DNA from: CAWEWH01 sp963812775
GTDB lineage: Bacteria; Pseudomonadota; Alphaproteobacteria; Rhizobiales; Beijerinckiaceae
Direction: 5' to 3'
DNA: 64,000 nt
NCBI GenBank assembly: GCA_963812775.1
Contig: CAWEWH010000005.1
Location: 1,116,001 to 1,180,000 of the forward strand
Shown here: positions 17,297 through 24,984 of the stretch, piece after piece
Layout: the number at the start of each line of letters is the position of its first letter
Position numbering within the stretch: the first letter of the stretch is position 1
The notes under the pieces: generated by a model
Database searches by the model: none
The model's input: only the letters and a program-made list of their open reading frames with translations
What the model was told of the DNA's origin: nothing
Program-made: the position numbers and the translations under genes

Positions 17297-20200
17297 CGGC
17301 AACGGTTCACATCGTCGGCGCCGGCCTCGCCGGGCTCAGCGCCGCCGTGCGCCTTGCTGACGCCGGCCGCCGCGTGGCGCTCTACGAGGCGGCGCGTCAC
17401 GCAGGCGGCCGCTGCCGCTCCTATCATGACACCACGCTCGATCTCGTCATCGACAACGGCAATCACCTCGTCCTTTCTGGCAATCACGCGACGCTCGACT
17501 ATGTGGGCCGCATCGGCGCCCGCGCCGCCCTTGGCGGCCCCGACGAGCCGCTGTTCCATTTTGCCGACGCCAAGTCGGGCCTGCGCTGGGCGATGCGACC
17601 CAATCGCGGCCGCCTGCCGTGGTGGATTTTTGCGCCGCGCCGGCGCGTCCCCGGCACGCGGGCGCGCGACTATCTCGGCGTGCTGAAGCTCTTCCTGGCG
17701 CCGCGATCGCGCACGCTGCACGACGCCATCGACCACACCACGCTGCTCTACGAGCGGCTGTGGCAGCCGCTCTTTGTGGCCGCCCTCAACACCGATCCGC
17801 GTCAGGCGTCCGCGTCGCTGGCGGCGGCCGTTGTGAGGGAGACCTTCATGGCCGGCGGCGATGCCTATCGGCCGCTCGTCGCCACCGCGAGCTTGGCGGC
17901 GGCTTTCGTCAACCCGGCGCTGGCGCATATCGAGCGGCGCGGCGGCGCCGTGCGCTTCAACGCACGGCTCCGCGCGCTCAAGGGCGAGGCCGGGGCGGTG
18001 CGCGAGCTCGCCTTCGGGGACACCAACGTGCCGCTCGCGCCCGGCGACCGCGTCATCGTCGCGGTGCCGCCCTGGGACGCGCAGGAGCTGCTGCCCGGCA
18101 TCGGCGCGCCCGAAGAATTCCATGGCATCGTCAATGCCCATTTTCGCATCAGCCCACCGCCCGGCCAGCCGGCGATCCTCGGCGTCGTCAACGGCCTCAC
18201 CGAGTGGCTGTTTGCCTTCCCGGATCGTCTGTCGGTGACCATCAGCCACGCTGACCGCCTCATGGACGAGCCGCGCGACAAGCTCGCCGAGGCGATCTGG
18301 CGCGAGGTCGCGGCGCTCACCGGCCTTGCGCCGGCGCTGCCGCCCTGGCAGATCGTCCGTGAGAAACGCGCCACGTTCTCGGCGACGCCCGCCGAGGTCG
18401 CCAAGCGGCCGGGCCCGCGCACGCCATACGACAACGTCGTGCTGGCCGGCGACTGGACGGCAACCGGCCTGCCCGCCACCATCGAAGGGGCCGTGCGGTC
18501 CGGCTACGCGGCGGCCCGCCTCAGTCGGCAAGGAGCGGAGATCGGCGTGAGCGTCATCGAGCAGGATCGGCCCGCCCCGTCGTTGGACGCCGTCGACCGC
18601 GCCGTTGCGGCCGCCACGACCGCGCTGGTCGGGCTGCGCCAACGCGACGGCCATTGGTGCTTCGAGCTCGAGGCCGACGCCACCATCCCGGCCGAATACG
18701 TGCTGCTCCGGCATTTCCGTGGCGAGCCCGTCGATGCCGCCCTCGAGCAGAAGATCGCCGTCTATCTGAGACGCATCCAGGGTGCGCATGGCGGCTGGCC
18801 GTTGTTCCGCGACGGCGCCTTCGACATGAGCGCCAGCGTCAAGGCCTATTTCGCCCTGAAGATGATCGGCAACTGCACCGAGGCGCCGCACATGCGCCGC
18901 GCCCGCGAGGCCATCCTCGAGCGCGGCGGCGCCGCGCGCAGCAACGTCTTCACCCGCACCCTGCTCGCGCTCTACGGCGAAGTGCCGTGGCGCGCCGTGC
19001 CGGTCATGCCGGTGGAGATCATGCTGCTGCCGCGTTGGTTTCCGTTCCACCTGTCGAAGATCTCCTACTGGGGCCGCACCGTGCTCGTGCCGCTCCTGGT
19101 GCTGATGGCGCTGAAGCCGCGCGCCAGGAACCCAAAGGGCGTCGGCATCGGCGAATTGTTCACCGCCCCGCGCGCCGGCGTGCGGCAATGGCCGGGCGGC
19201 GCCCATCAGAAACGGCCGTGGGTGCAGATTTTCGGCGCCCTCGACGTCGTGCTGCGCGCCGTGGAGCCGCTCTTTCCCAGGGCGTTGCGCCGCCGCGCCG
19301 TCAAGAAGGCAGAAGCCTTCGTCATCGAGCGCCTCAACGGTCTCGACGGCCTCGGCGCCATCTTCCCGGCCATGGCCAACAGCCTCCTGATGTTCGACGT
19401 GCTCGGCTATGCGGCCGATCACCCGCACGTGACGGCGGCGCGGCAATCGATCGAGCGCCTGCTCGTGGTCGGCCGCGACGAGGCCTACTGCCAGCCTTGC
19501 GTCTCGCCCGTCTGGGACACGGCGCTCACTTGCCACGCGCTCATGGAGGCGGGCGGCGCCGACGACAAGGTCCGCGCTGGCCTCGAATGGCTGAAGCCCC
19601 TGCAGATCCTCGACGTGGAGGGCGATTGGCGCGTCGCGCGTCCCGGCGTGCGTCCCGGCGGCTGGGCCTTTCAATACGCCAACCCCCACTATCCCGATCT
19701 CGACGACACCGCCGTCGTGGTCATGGCCATGCAGCGCGCCGCGCCGGCGAACGGCAGCGGCGCCTATCGCCAATCGATCGCCCGCGGCCGCGAATGGGTC
19801 GAGGGGTTGCAGAGCAAGAATGGCGGTTGGGGCGCCTTCGACGCCGACAACGCCTATCACTATCTCAACAACATCCCGTTCGCCGATCACGGCGCGCTGC
19901 TCGATCCGCCGACCGCCGACGTGAGCGCCCGCTGCATCTCGATGCTGGCGCAGCTCGGCGAGACACGCGCTACGAGCCCGGCGCTGGCGCGGGCCCTCGA
20001 CTATCTCGTGGCCGATCAGCAGAGCGACGGCTCGTGGTTCGGCCGCTGGGGCATGAACTACATTTACGGCACCTGGTCGTCGCTCTGCGCGCTCAACGCC
20101 GCCGGCGTCGATGCCGCCTCGCCGAGCGTGCGCCGCGCCGTCGACTGGCTCATCGCCATCCAGAACGACGACGGCGGCTGGGGCGAGGGCGGCGAGAGCT

Positions 20201-20505
20201 ACAAGCTCGACTATGGTGGCTACGAGCCAGCCCCCAGCACCGCCTCGCAGACCGCCTGGGCGCTGCTGGGCCTCATGGCGGCGGGCGACATCGATCATCC
20301 CGCCGTCGCGCGCGGCATCGCCTATCTGACCGCCCGCCAGGAGGCCGGCGGCTTGTGGCAGGAGGAGCGCTACACCGCCACCGGCTTCCCGCGCGTCTTC
20401 TATCTGCGCTACCACGGCTATGCGAAATTCTTTCCGCTATGGGCGCTGGCGCGTTACCGCAACCTGAAACGCGCCAACGATCGCCTCGTGCGTTTCGGCA
20501 TGTGA
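17293..20505 (+). CDS. hpnE: HpnE-SHC in-frame fusion: hydroxysqualene dehydroxylase joined to squalene-hopene cyclase
   Basis: One open frame of 1070 residues. Residues 1-418 are HpnE, the FAD-dependent amine-oxidase-like enzyme that reduces hydroxysqualene to squalene. It has VHIVGAGLAGLSAAVRLADA and EAARHAGGRCRSYHD at the N-terminus and VLAGDWTATGLPATIEGAV near residue 395. Residues from about 420 are a complete squalene-hopene cyclase. The start is GTG 17293, overlapping the hpnD stop. No stop codon separates the two, and the linker is only about 10 residues. Elsewhere in Hyphomicrobiales the two are usually separate adjacent genes. A GTG with a good ribosome-binding site at 18547 could still give free SHC. 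A lost or gained base near 18520-18546 hiding the normal hpnE stop is the main alternative: TGA occurs in the next frame at 18548. Confidence 0.85.
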   Translation: MTATVHIVGAGLAGLSAAVRLADAGRRVALYEAARHAGGRCRSYHDTTLDLVIDNGNHLVLSGNHATLDYVGRIGARAALGGPDEPLFHFADAKSGLRWAMRPNRGRLPWWIFAPRRRVPGTRARDYLGVLKLFLAPRSRTLHDAIDHTTLLYERLWQPLFVAALNTDPRQASASLAAAVVRETFMAGGDAYRPLVATASLAAAFVNPALAHIERRGGAVRFNARLRALKGEAGAVRELAFGDTNVPLAPGDRVIVAVPPWDAQELLPGIGAPEEFHGIVNAHFRISPPPGQPAILGVVNGLTEWLFAFPDRLSVTISHADRLMDEPRDKLAEAIWREVAALTGLAPALPPWQIVREKRATFSATPAEVAKRPGPRTPYDNVVLAGDWTATGLPATIEGAVRSGYAAARLSRQGAEIGVSVIEQDRPAPSLDAVDRAVAAATTALVGLRQRDGHWCFELEADATIPAEYVLLRHFRGEPVDAALEQKIAVYLRRIQGAHGGWPLFRDGAFDMSASVKAYFALKMIGNCTEAPHMRRAREAILERGGAARSNVFTRTLLALYGEVPWRAVPVMPVEIMLLPRWFPFHLSKISYWGRTVLVPLLVLMALKPRARNPKGVGIGELFTAPRAGVRQWPGGAHQKRPWVQIFGALDVVLRAVEPLFPRALRRRAVKKAEAFVIERLNGLDGLGAIFPAMANSLLMFDVLGYAADHPHVTAARQSIERLLVVGRDEAYCQPCVSPVWDTALTCHALMEAGGADDKVRAGLEWLKPLQILDVEGDWRVARPGVRPGGWAFQYANPHYPDLDDTAVVVMAMQRAAPANGSGAYRQSIARGREWVEGLQSKNGGWGAFDADNAYHYLNNIPFADHGALLDPPTADVSARCISMLAQLGETRATSPALARALDYLVADQQSDGSWFGRWGMNYIYGTWSSLCALNAAGVDAASPSVRRAVDWLIAIQNDDGGWGEGGESYKLDYGGYEPAPSTASQTAWALLGLMAAGDIDHPAVARGIAYLTARQEAGGLWQEERYTATGFPRVFYLRYHGYAKFFPLWALARYRNLKRANDRLVRFGM
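18547..20505 (+). CDS. shc: Squalene-hopene cyclase (SHC/HpnF), as domain of the fusion or from an internal GTG start
   Basis: A 652-residue cyclase that folds squalene into hopene/hopanol at the membrane. It starts at the family N-terminus (GHWCFELEADATIPAEY) and carries the catalytic DxDD motif in PDLDDTAVVVMAM. Repeated QW motifs include QSKNGGWGAFDADN, QQSDGSWFGRWG and QNDDGGWGEGGESY. The GTG at 18547 has GGAG seven bases upstream and AAGGAG slightly further back, so independent initiation is plausible. Its frame is continuous with hpnE. Length is normal for free SHC. Confidence 0.9.
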   Translation: MSVIEQDRPAPSLDAVDRAVAAATTALVGLRQRDGHWCFELEADATIPAEYVLLRHFRGEPVDAALEQKIAVYLRRIQGAHGGWPLFRDGAFDMSASVKAYFALKMIGNCTEAPHMRRAREAILERGGAARSNVFTRTLLALYGEVPWRAVPVMPVEIMLLPRWFPFHLSKISYWGRTVLVPLLVLMALKPRARNPKGVGIGELFTAPRAGVRQWPGGAHQKRPWVQIFGALDVVLRAVEPLFPRALRRRAVKKAEAFVIERLNGLDGLGAIFPAMANSLLMFDVLGYAADHPHVTAARQSIERLLVVGRDEAYCQPCVSPVWDTALTCHALMEAGGADDKVRAGLEWLKPLQILDVEGDWRVARPGVRPGGWAFQYANPHYPDLDDTAVVVMAMQRAAPANGSGAYRQSIARGREWVEGLQSKNGGWGAFDADNAYHYLNNIPFADHGALLDPPTADVSARCISMLAQLGETRATSPALARALDYLVADQQSDGSWFGRWGMNYIYGTWSSLCALNAAGVDAASPSVRRAVDWLIAIQNDDGGWGEGGESYKLDYGGYEPAPSTASQTAWALLGLMAAGDIDHPAVARGIAYLTARQEAGGLWQEERYTATGFPRVFYLRYHGYAKFFPLWALARYRNLKRANDRLVRFGM

Positions 20506-20510
20506 CGCGC

Positions 20511-20680
20511 ATGACCCCGAAAAGTGTGAGCGGTTTTCGGACAAGGTCATGCGCAATATCAAGATTCTTCGCATGACCCCGAAAAGTGTGAGCGGTTTTC
20601 GGACAAGGTCATGCGCAATATCAAGATTCTTCGCATGACCCCGAAAAGTGTGAGCGGTTTTCGGACAAGGTCATGCGCCA
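20511..20680. repeat. Three tandem 62-bp copies containing the GCATGACCCCGAAAAG palindrome
   Basis: Copies begin at 20511, 20573 and 20635 with a period of exactly 62 bp and are essentially identical. Each contains ATGACCCCGAAAAGTGTGAG and TTTTCGGACAAGGTCATGCG, which pair to form a stem, followed by a spacer ending AAGATTCTTCGC. The third lacks the spacer. They fill the gap between shc and hpnG inside the hopanoid run. Confidence 0.85.
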
Positions 20681-20690
20681 AATGTGAAAC

Positions 20691-21398
20691 ATGAACCGAC
20701 CGGCGCTCTCCCGAACGCTGCCGGTCCTCGCCGTCACCGGTCTTGCGCGCGAGGCCCGCATTGCGCGCGGCGACGGCGTCGTCGCCGTGACAGGCGGCGG
20801 CGACGCGGCGCGCCTGCGCGCCGCGCTCGACGCGGTGGCGCCCGATGCTCTCTCCGCCGTGCTGAGTTTCGGCGTCGCCGGCGGTCTCGACCCAGCGCTG
20901 CCGGCCGGCACCATCGTGTTGGCGACCCGCGTCGTCGCCGAGAGCGGCGACACAGAGATCGCCAAGCGCATGCTGATGGCGCTGATGGGGAGGCTGCAGG
21001 CGCTGGCCGACCGGGTGCAGCTCGCGCCGGTGGTCGGCGTCGATGAGGCGGTGCTGACCGTCGCCCACAAGGCCGCCATTCATGCGGCAAGCGACGCCGG
21101 CGCCGTCGACATGGAATCCCACATCGCCGCGCTCTATGCGGCCCGCCATGGCCTGCCGTTCGGGGTGGTGCGGGTGATTTGCGATCCGGCCTCGCGCGCC
21201 GTTCCCGCCTTCGCCATGAACGCCGTGCGGGCTGACGGCACCACCGATGTCGCGGCTGCCGTCCGCGGCCTTGTCCGCGCGCCCGCTGCCTTGCCGTCGC
21301 TGTTGCGTCTTGCCGTCGATGCCGAGCGGGGCTTTCGCGCCCTACGCCGCTGTCGCCGCCTTCTTGGCCTCGGCCTCGGCCTTGCGGATTTCCGATAG
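20691..21398 (+). CDS. hpnG: Hopanoid-associated phosphorylase HpnG
   Basis: A 235-residue nucleoside-phosphorylase-fold protein. In the hopanoid pathway HpnG removes adenine from adenosylhopane to give ribosylhopane. Signatures include VLSFGVAGGLDPALPAGTIV and the Glu-containing GAVDMESHIAALYAARHGLPF, typical of phosphorylases that bind a ribose. The start ATG 20691 follows the tandem repeats directly. Its last 57 bases overlap, antisense, the end of hpnH, but the C-terminal AFRALRRCRRLLG-type ending looks normal for the family. Confidence 0.9.
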   Translation: MNRPALSRTLPVLAVTGLAREARIARGDGVVAVTGGGDAARLRAALDAVAPDALSAVLSFGVAGGLDPALPAGTIVLATRVVAESGDTEIAKRMLMALMGRLQALADRVQLAPVVGVDEAVLTVAHKAAIHAASDAGAVDMESHIAALYAARHGLPFGVVRVICDPASRAVPAFAMNAVRADGTTDVAAAVRGLVRAPAALPSLLRLAVDAERGFRALRRCRRLLGLGLGLADFR

Positions 21399-22490
21399 CT
21401 TCTGGGCGACGTTCTTCGAGAATACGTATTCGGCGGGCCGCTGCTTGTCGAGCGGGATGTCCGGCGCCGTCGGGCCTTCGGTGCGCACGCCCCGCAACGC
21501 CACGTTGAGCGCCTTCCATGGCCGCTTCACCGTGTCCTTCACGGCGGTGGCCTCGTAGCCGCTATGCACCATGCAGTCGGCGCACTTCTCGTAGTTGCCG
21601 GTGCCGTAGGCGTCCCAGTCGGTCTCTTCCATCAGCTCCTTGAAGGTCGCCGCGTAGCCTTCGCCGAGCAGGTAGCAGGGGCGCTGCCAGCCGAAGACGG
21701 TGCGCGTCGGATTGCCCCATGGCGTGCAATGATAGGTCTGGTTGCCGGCCAGGAAGTCGAGGAACAGGCCCGACTGGTTGAAGGCCCAGCGCTTGCCGCC
21801 GTTGCCGCGCCGGAACACGCCGCGGAACAGCTCCCGCGTCGCCGAGCGGTTGAGGAAGTGCTGCTGGTCCGGCGCCCGCTCATAGGCATAGCCGGGCGAC
21901 ACGGTGATGCTGTCGACGCCGAGCTCGGTCACCGTGTCGAAGAAGGCGGCGATGCGCGCCGGGTCGGCGTCGTTGAAGAAGGTGCAGTTGATGGTGACGC
22001 GGAAGCCGCGGCGCTTGGCGAGCTTGAGCGCGTCGACGGCCCGCTCGTAGACGCCCTCCTGGCACACCGACTTGTCGTGCATCTCCTTGTCGCCGTCGAG
22101 ATGGATCGACCAGGTGAAATACGGGCTCGGCTTGTAGTGATCGATCTTCTTCTCGAGCAGCAGCGCGTTGGTGCACACGATGGCGAATTTGCGCCGCGCG
22201 ATGACGCCCTCGACGATCTTCGGCAATTCCTTGTGCAGCAGCGGCTCGCCGCCCGCCATCACGACGACCGGGGCGCCGCATTCGTCGACGGCGCCGAGCG
22301 CGTCGGCGACTGACAGCCGCTTGTTCAGGATGGCGTCCGGATAGTCGATCTTGCCGCAGCCGGCGCACGCCAGATTGCAGCGGAACAACGGTTCCAGCAT
22401 GAGCACCAGCGGATAGCGCTGACGCCCGCTGAGATGCTGGCGCAGGATGTAGCTGCCGATGCTGACGACTTGCCTAAGCGGGATGGACAA
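21342..22490 (-). CDS. hpnH: Adenosyl-hopene transferase HpnH (radical SAM)
   Basis: A 382-residue radical SAM enzyme that attaches the 5'-deoxyadenosyl group to hopene. This is the first step of extended C35 hopanoid synthesis and precedes HpnG. The [4Fe-4S] cysteines are in FRCNLACAGCGKIDYPD, and VMAGGEPLLHKELP is the usual GGEP motif. TYHCTPWGNPTRTVFGW and CADCMVHSGYEATAV near the end carry further conserved cysteines. It is on the opposite strand to the rest of the hopanoid genes and converges on hpnG. Start MSIPLRQVVSIGS at 22490. Confidence 0.93.
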   Translation of the reverse strand: MSIPLRQVVSIGSYILRQHLSGRQRYPLVLMLEPLFRCNLACAGCGKIDYPDAILNKRLSVADALGAVDECGAPVVVMAGGEPLLHKELPKIVEGVIARRKFAIVCTNALLLEKKIDHYKPSPYFTWSIHLDGDKEMHDKSVCQEGVYERAVDALKLAKRRGFRVTINCTFFNDADPARIAAFFDTVTELGVDSITVSPGYAYERAPDQQHFLNRSATRELFRGVFRRGNGGKRWAFNQSGLFLDFLAGNQTYHCTPWGNPTRTVFGWQRPCYLLGEGYAATFKELMEETDWDAYGTGNYEKCADCMVHSGYEATAVKDTVKRPWKALNVALRGVRTEGPTAPDIPLDKQRPAEYVFSKNVAQKLSEIRKAEAEAKKAATAA

Positions 22491-22666
22491 GAAACCGATT
22501 CCCTATGGCTTTGGAGATTATCGAGGAGAACGCGCCGGACCGTCGATCGATCCGCGCCGGGAAACTACTGATTTCCTGACCCCGCCACAAGCGCGGCGCC
22601 TTGCCGCCGGAACATTGCTCGAACCTTGAAGCGTTCCAAGTCTTGAAGCGTTCCAAGTCTTGCGGC

Positions 22667-22894
22667 TCAGGCGGCCCTGATGGCCGCCGCAAGCGACGAC
22701 ACGCCCTTGGTTTGGCTGTTGGGCACCGTGTCGGTGGCCTTTGAGCCGAGAAACAGGACGCCGAACGCGATGCCGGCGAGAATCAGTCCCGCCACCAGCA
22801 CATAGAGAACCGGCACACCGGGGCGTCCCTGGCGTGCCTCGCGCGTCGTGACTTCCTCTTCCACGTCGCCATCGGGCAGTTTTATGCGCTTCAT
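22667..22894 (-). CDS. Small single-pass membrane protein of unknown function
   Basis: A 75-residue protein with a charged N-terminus (MKRIKLPDGDVEEEVTTREA), one membrane helix (VLYVLVAGLILAGIAFGVLF) and a short polar tail. No family is recognised. It lies between hpnH and lemA, reading leftward, with no obvious partner. Confidence 0.55.
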   Translation of the reverse strand: MKRIKLPDGDVEEEVTTREARQGRPGVPVLYVLVAGLILAGIAFGVLFLGSKATDTVPNSQTKGVSSLAAAIRAA

Positions 22895-23128
22895 GGCTCA
22901 CCCGTCATGAAATCTTAAGCAGCAACGCCTGTGGTTGCGCTGCTGTTCCGCCCGTCGCGGAACCGGGGTCGCGCCGCTGTCTGTGACGCAATGCACAGCC
23001 TAGGCGGGCAGGGCGGTGCCATTGCCTTCCGTGGAATCGCCGGGCATGGCATCGTCTGCCCGGCGCGGGCGCGATATCGTGCGCGGCTCGGGCGAGGCGC
23101 CCGGAATGAGCAGACGAAAGGCAAGACT

Positions 23129-23686
23129 ATGGGCTGGATCGTTCTCGGCATTATCGTCATCCTCGCCATCTACCTGATCGCCGTCTACAACGGCCTCGTC
23201 ACGCTCCGGCAGCGCACCAACCAGGCCTTTGCCGACATCGACGTGCAGCTGAAGCAGCGTCACGATCTCATTCCCAACCTGGTCGAGACCGTGAAGGGCT
23301 ATGCCGGCCATGAGCGGGGCACGCTCGAAGCCGTCGTGCAGGCCAGGAACGCGGCCGTCGGCGCTCACGGGCCCGGTCAGCAGGCGGCCGCCGAGAACGC
23401 ACTGTCCGGCGCGCTGGGCAAGCTCTTCGCGCTGGCCGAGGCCTATCCGGACCTCAAGGCCAACACCAATTTCCAGCAGCTGCAGACCGAGCTTTCCGAC
23501 ATCGAGAACAAGCTGTCGGCGGCGCGCCGCTTCTTCAACAACGCCGTGTCGGAATTCAACGCTTCCATCCAGGCGTTTCCGGCCGCCTTGTTCGCGGCCT
23601 CGTTCGGCTTCCGCGAGCGCGAGTTCTTCGACGTGGGCGAGGAGAGCCGCAAGCAGCTCGACGTGACGCCGCAGGTCAAGTTCTGA
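23129..23686 (+). CDS. LemA family membrane protein
   Basis: A 185-residue protein with an N-terminal helix (GWIVLGIIVILAIYLIAVYN) followed by the LemA signature LVTLRQRTNQAFADIDVQLKQRHDLIPNLVETVKGYA (positions about 20-57) and a helical body ending FPAALFAASFGF. LemA proteins face outward, and their function is poorly known. A linked M48 protease gene, 120 bp downstream here, is a recurrent partner. Start ATG 23129, preceded by GAAAGGCAAG. Confidence 0.85.
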   Translation: MGWIVLGIIVILAIYLIAVYNGLVTLRQRTNQAFADIDVQLKQRHDLIPNLVETVKGYAGHERGTLEAVVQARNAAVGAHGPGQQAAAENALSGALGKLFALAEAYPDLKANTNFQQLQTELSDIENKLSAARRFFNNAVSEFNASIQAFPAALFAASFGFREREFFDVGEESRKQLDVTPQVKF

Positions 23687-23687
23687 T

Positions 23688-23733
23688 GCATGATCCCAAA
23701 AAGTGTCAGCGGTTTTCGGATGAGATCATGCGC
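23688..23733. repeat. Short palindromic repeat (GCATGATCCCGAAAAG family)
   Basis: GCATGATCCCAAAAAGTG on the left pairs with CGGATGAGATCATGCGC on the right. It begins directly after the lemA stop codon and lies between lemA and the M48 protease gene. Confidence 0.75.
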
Positions 23734-23808
23734 AGAATGAAATCGATAGAGCGCCGAAGCGATCGCCTGCGATCGCTTCGCGCGCGAAGGTGACAGTTCG
23801 AGGCCGTG

Positions 23809-24984
23809 ATGCAAGCCTTCGGCCTCTACACGCACATCCGGGCGAACCGCACCCGCTCGGTGATCCTTCTCGGCGGCATGTTCCTGCTCGTCTATGTGGT
23901 CACCTTCGCGTTGGCGCTGATCTTCGAGGCCTTCACCCGCAACGACGACCTGGCGCGCATCATGGCGCGCGCCTTCGCCGACCTTCAGTGGGCTTGGCCG
24001 TGGGCCAGCATCGCGGCGCTGTTGTGGATCTGGCTCGCCTATGAGTTCAATCACACCATCGTGGCGGCGGTGACCGGCTCGCGCGGCGTGGCCCGGGAGG
24101 CCGAGCCGCGCCTCTACAATCTCCTTGAGAATCTGTGCATCTCGCGCGGCCTGCCGACCCCGAAGCTCGAGATCATGGAGGTCGCCGAGCTCAACGCCTT
24201 CGCGAGCGGCCTCAACCAGAAGCAATATACGGTCAGCGTCACGCGCGGGCTGCTCGATGCGCTCACCGACGCCGAGCTCGAAGCCGTCCTGGCGCACGAA
24301 TTGACGCATATCCGCAACGGCGATGTGCGCCTGATGGTCATCGCCACCGTGATGGCCGGCATCGTCTCGTTCTTCGGCGAGATGATGTTCCGCTCGCTCA
24401 CCGACGGTCGCGTCCGCTGGCGCTCATCGAGCAGCAGCTCCGACAGCACCTATTCGAGCTCGTCCGACGGCGACAAGAAGGGCGGCGGCGCCTTTGCGGC
24501 CATCGCCATTGGGCTCGTGCTTCTGGCGGTGTGCTGGTTCCTGTCGCAATACATCAAGTTCGCGTTGTCGCGGCGGCGCGAGTTCCTGGCCGACGCCGGC
24601 GCCGTCGAGCTCACCAAGAATCCCGACGCCATGATCTCGGCCCTGCAGAAGATCGACGGCCGCGGCGAATTGCCCAACGCCCCGTCCGGCGTGATGGAGA
24701 TGTGCGTCGACAATCCCCGCTCCGGCTTTGCCGATCTCTTCGCCACGCATCCCTCGATTGCGAGCCGCATCGAGGCGCTGGTGACGCATGCCGGCGGCCG
24801 CGTCAACGAACTGCCCAAACCCACGGCCCGCGCCATCGAGCAGGGCGAAGGCCAGCCGCCCGCCGGCTCCGACCAGCCGGGCCCATGGGATCATAGGGGT
24901 GACCACAAGGGCGATCAGCGTGGGCCGGCCGAGGCGGCGCCTGCGGCCGAGCCGCCGGGGCCGTGGAACGCCGGACGCCGCTAA
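23809..24984 (+). CDS. M48 family membrane zinc metallopeptidase (HtpX-like)
   Basis: A 391-residue membrane protease. Two N-terminal helices (SVILLGGMFLLVYVVTFALA; ASIAALLWIWLAYEF) precede the zinc-binding HEXXH motif in VLAHELTHIRNGDVRL. The downstream zinc ligand Glu is expected in REFLADAGAVELT. A third helix (AIAIGLVLLAVCWFLSQY) sits between them, and the C-terminal 60 residues are Pro/Gly/Asp-rich. Family members degrade misfolded membrane proteins. The start is ATG 23809; an immediately preceding GTG is also possible. The partner lemA is upstream. The stop overlaps the convergent M20 gene by 4 bases. Confidence 0.88.
   Translation: MQAFGLYTHIRANRTRSVILLGGMFLLVYVVTFALALIFEAFTRNDDLARIMARAFADLQWAWPWASIAALLWIWLAYEFNHTIVAAVTGSRGVAREAEPRLYNLLENLCISRGLPTPKLEIMEVAELNAFASGLNQKQYTVSVTRGLLDALTDAELEAVLAHELTHIRNGDVRLMVIATVMAGIVSFFGEMMFRSLTDGRVRWRSSSSSSDSTYSSSSDGDKKGGGAFAAIAIGLVLLAVCWFLSQYIKFALSRRREFLADAGAVELTKNPDAMISALQKIDGRGELPNAPSGVMEMCVDNPRSGFADLFATHPSIASRIEALVTHAGGRVNELPKPTARAIEQGEGQPPAGSDQPGPWDHRGDHKGDQRGPAEAAPAAEPPGPWNAGRR

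Noticed and set aside
17281..20415. A 1044-codon open frame antisense to hpnE-shc, and similar long antisense frames (4178-6160, 14418-16619)
   Set aside because: High GC content gives long stop-free antisense frames. Their translations are His/Arg/Ala-rich with no family signature, while the opposite strand has clear motifs.
20511..20680. Possible CRISPR array
   Set aside because: Only three units, with identical spacers as well as repeats (a true 62-bp tandem), no cas genes, and single copies of the same palindrome elsewhere.
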